Source: an uncultured Roseburia sp. (lineage in GTDB: Bacteria > Bacillota > Clostridia > Lachnospirales > Lachnospiraceae). Taken from it: 13,994 bases of DNA. Made by a program: the position numbers and the translations under genes. The notes below the pieces were generated by a model. It saw nothing but the letters and a program-made list of their open reading frames with translations, was not told the origin of the DNA and searched no databases. The stretch spans positions 1-13,994 of the forward strand of contig UQAQ01000055.1 in assembly GCA_900539115.1 (NCBI GenBank), read 5' to 3'. Numbering within the stretch: position 1 is the first letter of the stretch; each line of letters opens with the position of its first letter. Below, one piece after another: positions 13,561-13,994 of this stretch.

Positions 13561-13754
13561 CGTAACTATTCAGGATCAATGTATGAAATCAATGAATCGT
13601 CGTGCTTGCACGTAAGAGACTTTGATTTCCATACATTTAGATCCTAATAGGGCTCCCCCTCCCCATATGAGCATTTTTAGCCTTGCTAAAGGCGAGAAAA
13701 GAACACGAAGTGTTCGAAATGCGAATGTGTGGGAGGGGAGCCTGAATAGTTACG
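13561..13754. repeat. 194-bp two-armed nested palindrome upstream of tyrS
   Basis: The ends are perfect 14-bp inverted repeats: CGTAACTATTCAGG (13561-13574) and CCTGAATAGTTACG (13741-13754). Arm A (13573-13644) pairs GGATC, AATGTATG and AATCAA with TTGATT, CATACATT and GATCC, and is tipped by CGTGCTTGCACG (13601-13612). Arm B (13651-13742) pairs GGCTCCCC with GGGGAGCC and GCATTT with AAATGC. It holds two small hairpins, GCCTT-GCTA-AAGGC (13680-13693) and GAACAC-GAA-GTGTTC (13701-13715). The fold is cloverleaf-like on either strand. It sits where the 63-bp repeat unit would end, which suggests insertion. No transposase is encoded, so it may be a MITE- or REP-like element. Confidence 0.85.
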
Positions 13755-13994
13755 TTTCCTTCTTTTTCGCTGCCTTTGGGCTGGCTTATGCCTGTCAAAG
13801 GTAACTTTTTTCTTGCGTTTCCTTCTTTTTCGCTGCCTTTTAGTCACCTTGTGACCTGCAAAGGCAACTTTTTTCTTGCTTTTTCTTCTTTTTCGCTGCC
13901 TTTCAGTCGCCTTGTGACCTTCAAAGGCAACTTTTTTCTTGCTTTTTCTTCTTTTTCGCTGCCTTTCAGTCGCCTTGTGCCCTTCAAAGGCAAC
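13686..13994 (-). CDS. Open frame with 21-residue basic repeats, cut by window edge; coding status uncertain
   Basis: One minus-strand frame stays open from the window edge to a TAG at 13686-13688, giving at least 102 residues. It encodes a very basic 21-residue unit beginning VAFEGHKATERQRKRRK and ending KKK, repeated nearly four times. It then runs into the palindromic element, which supplies the final residues (NYSGSPPTHSHFEHFVFFSRL). Several differences between copies are silent in this frame, but others are not. The 63-bp period keeps more than one frame open on both strands, so openness alone proves little. It could be the tail of a real upstream gene extended by a repeat, or purely non-coding satellite DNA. 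The start is outside the window. Confidence 0.35.
   Translation of the reverse strand, partial: VAFEGHKATERQRKRRKSKKKVAFEGHKATERQRKRRKSKKKVAFAGHKVTKRQRKRRKRKKKVTFDRHKPAQRQRKRRKRNYSGSPPTHSHFEHFVFFSRL
13755..13994. repeat. 63-bp tandem repeat, nearly four copies, continuing past the window
   Basis: Copies begin at 13755, 13818, 13881 and 13944 with an exact 63-bp period. Each contains CTTCTTTTTCGCTGCCTTT, a variable middle, then AAAGGCAACTTTTTTCTTG (AAAGGTAAC in copy 1). Copies 3 and 4 are almost identical, copy 2 differs at several positions, and copy 1 (next to the palindromic element) is the most diverged. This is the pattern expected when an array grows by unequal exchange away from one edge. 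Confidence 0.93.

Noticed and set aside
13622..13804. 60-residue plus-strand frame across the palindromic element
   Set aside because: It spans both arms of the structured element and the first repeat copy, and has no ribosome binding site.
13536..13994. T-box leader for tyrS
   Set aside because: The T-box core GGGTGGNACCGCG or a close variant is absent on the minus strand, and no antiterminator/terminator pair with a T-run is seen.
13755..13994. CRISPR array
   Set aside because: The 63-bp units are contiguous and similar throughout. There is no alternation of constant repeats with unique spacers, and no cas genes are in the window.
13788..13994. Plus-strand frame through the 63-bp repeats (Phe/Ser/Leu-rich)
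   Set aside because: It is open only because the period is a multiple of three. It starts mid-repeat without a ribosome binding site and runs against all other genes.

Overview
The window looks like chromosomal DNA of a gut-type, low-to-moderate-GC Firmicute, most likely Lachnospiraceae. That placement is an inference from the gene content: a zinc-ribbon L33, a BspA-like leucine-rich-repeat surface protein, a PadR/HAAS/LiaF-like cluster, a fused amino-acid binding protein-permease, and Firmicute-style L10 attenuation. Every confident gene lies on the minus strand, so transcription runs from high to low coordinates.

Read in the direction of transcription, the right edge (13994-13755) is a 63-bp tandem repeat that stays open in one minus frame. 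A 194-bp nested-palindrome element (13561-13754) follows, then tyrS. Only 24 bp after tyrS comes a two-gene amino-acid ABC transporter (a binding protein fused to a permease, then an ATPase), closed by a clear terminator at 9885-9916. A separate promoter drives a secreted BspA-type LRR protein (9794-7509), which ends in a hairpin. Next is a three-gene unit with a strong promoter overlapped downstream by tandem operator-like repeats: a PadR repressor started by TTG, a HAAS-membrane-DUF4097 protein, and a LiaF-like membrane protein. Together they look like a self-regulated envelope-stress module.

The left third is core information processing: rpmG-secE-nusG-rplK-rplA from one promoter, then rplJ-rplL from their own promoter behind an L10 leader with an attenuator. 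A candidate L1 binding hairpin lies between rplK and rplA. After the attenuator, the rplJ leader carries a second two-armed palindromic element (1915-2030). The rplJL unit ends in a terminator, and rpoB does not follow within the window. Instead there is an AT-rich stretch with 33-bp repeats and a small zinc-ribbon membrane protein.

The most unusual material is non-coding: the two two-armed palindromic elements, the 63-bp repeat whose open frame runs into one of them, and the tandem PadR-type operator.
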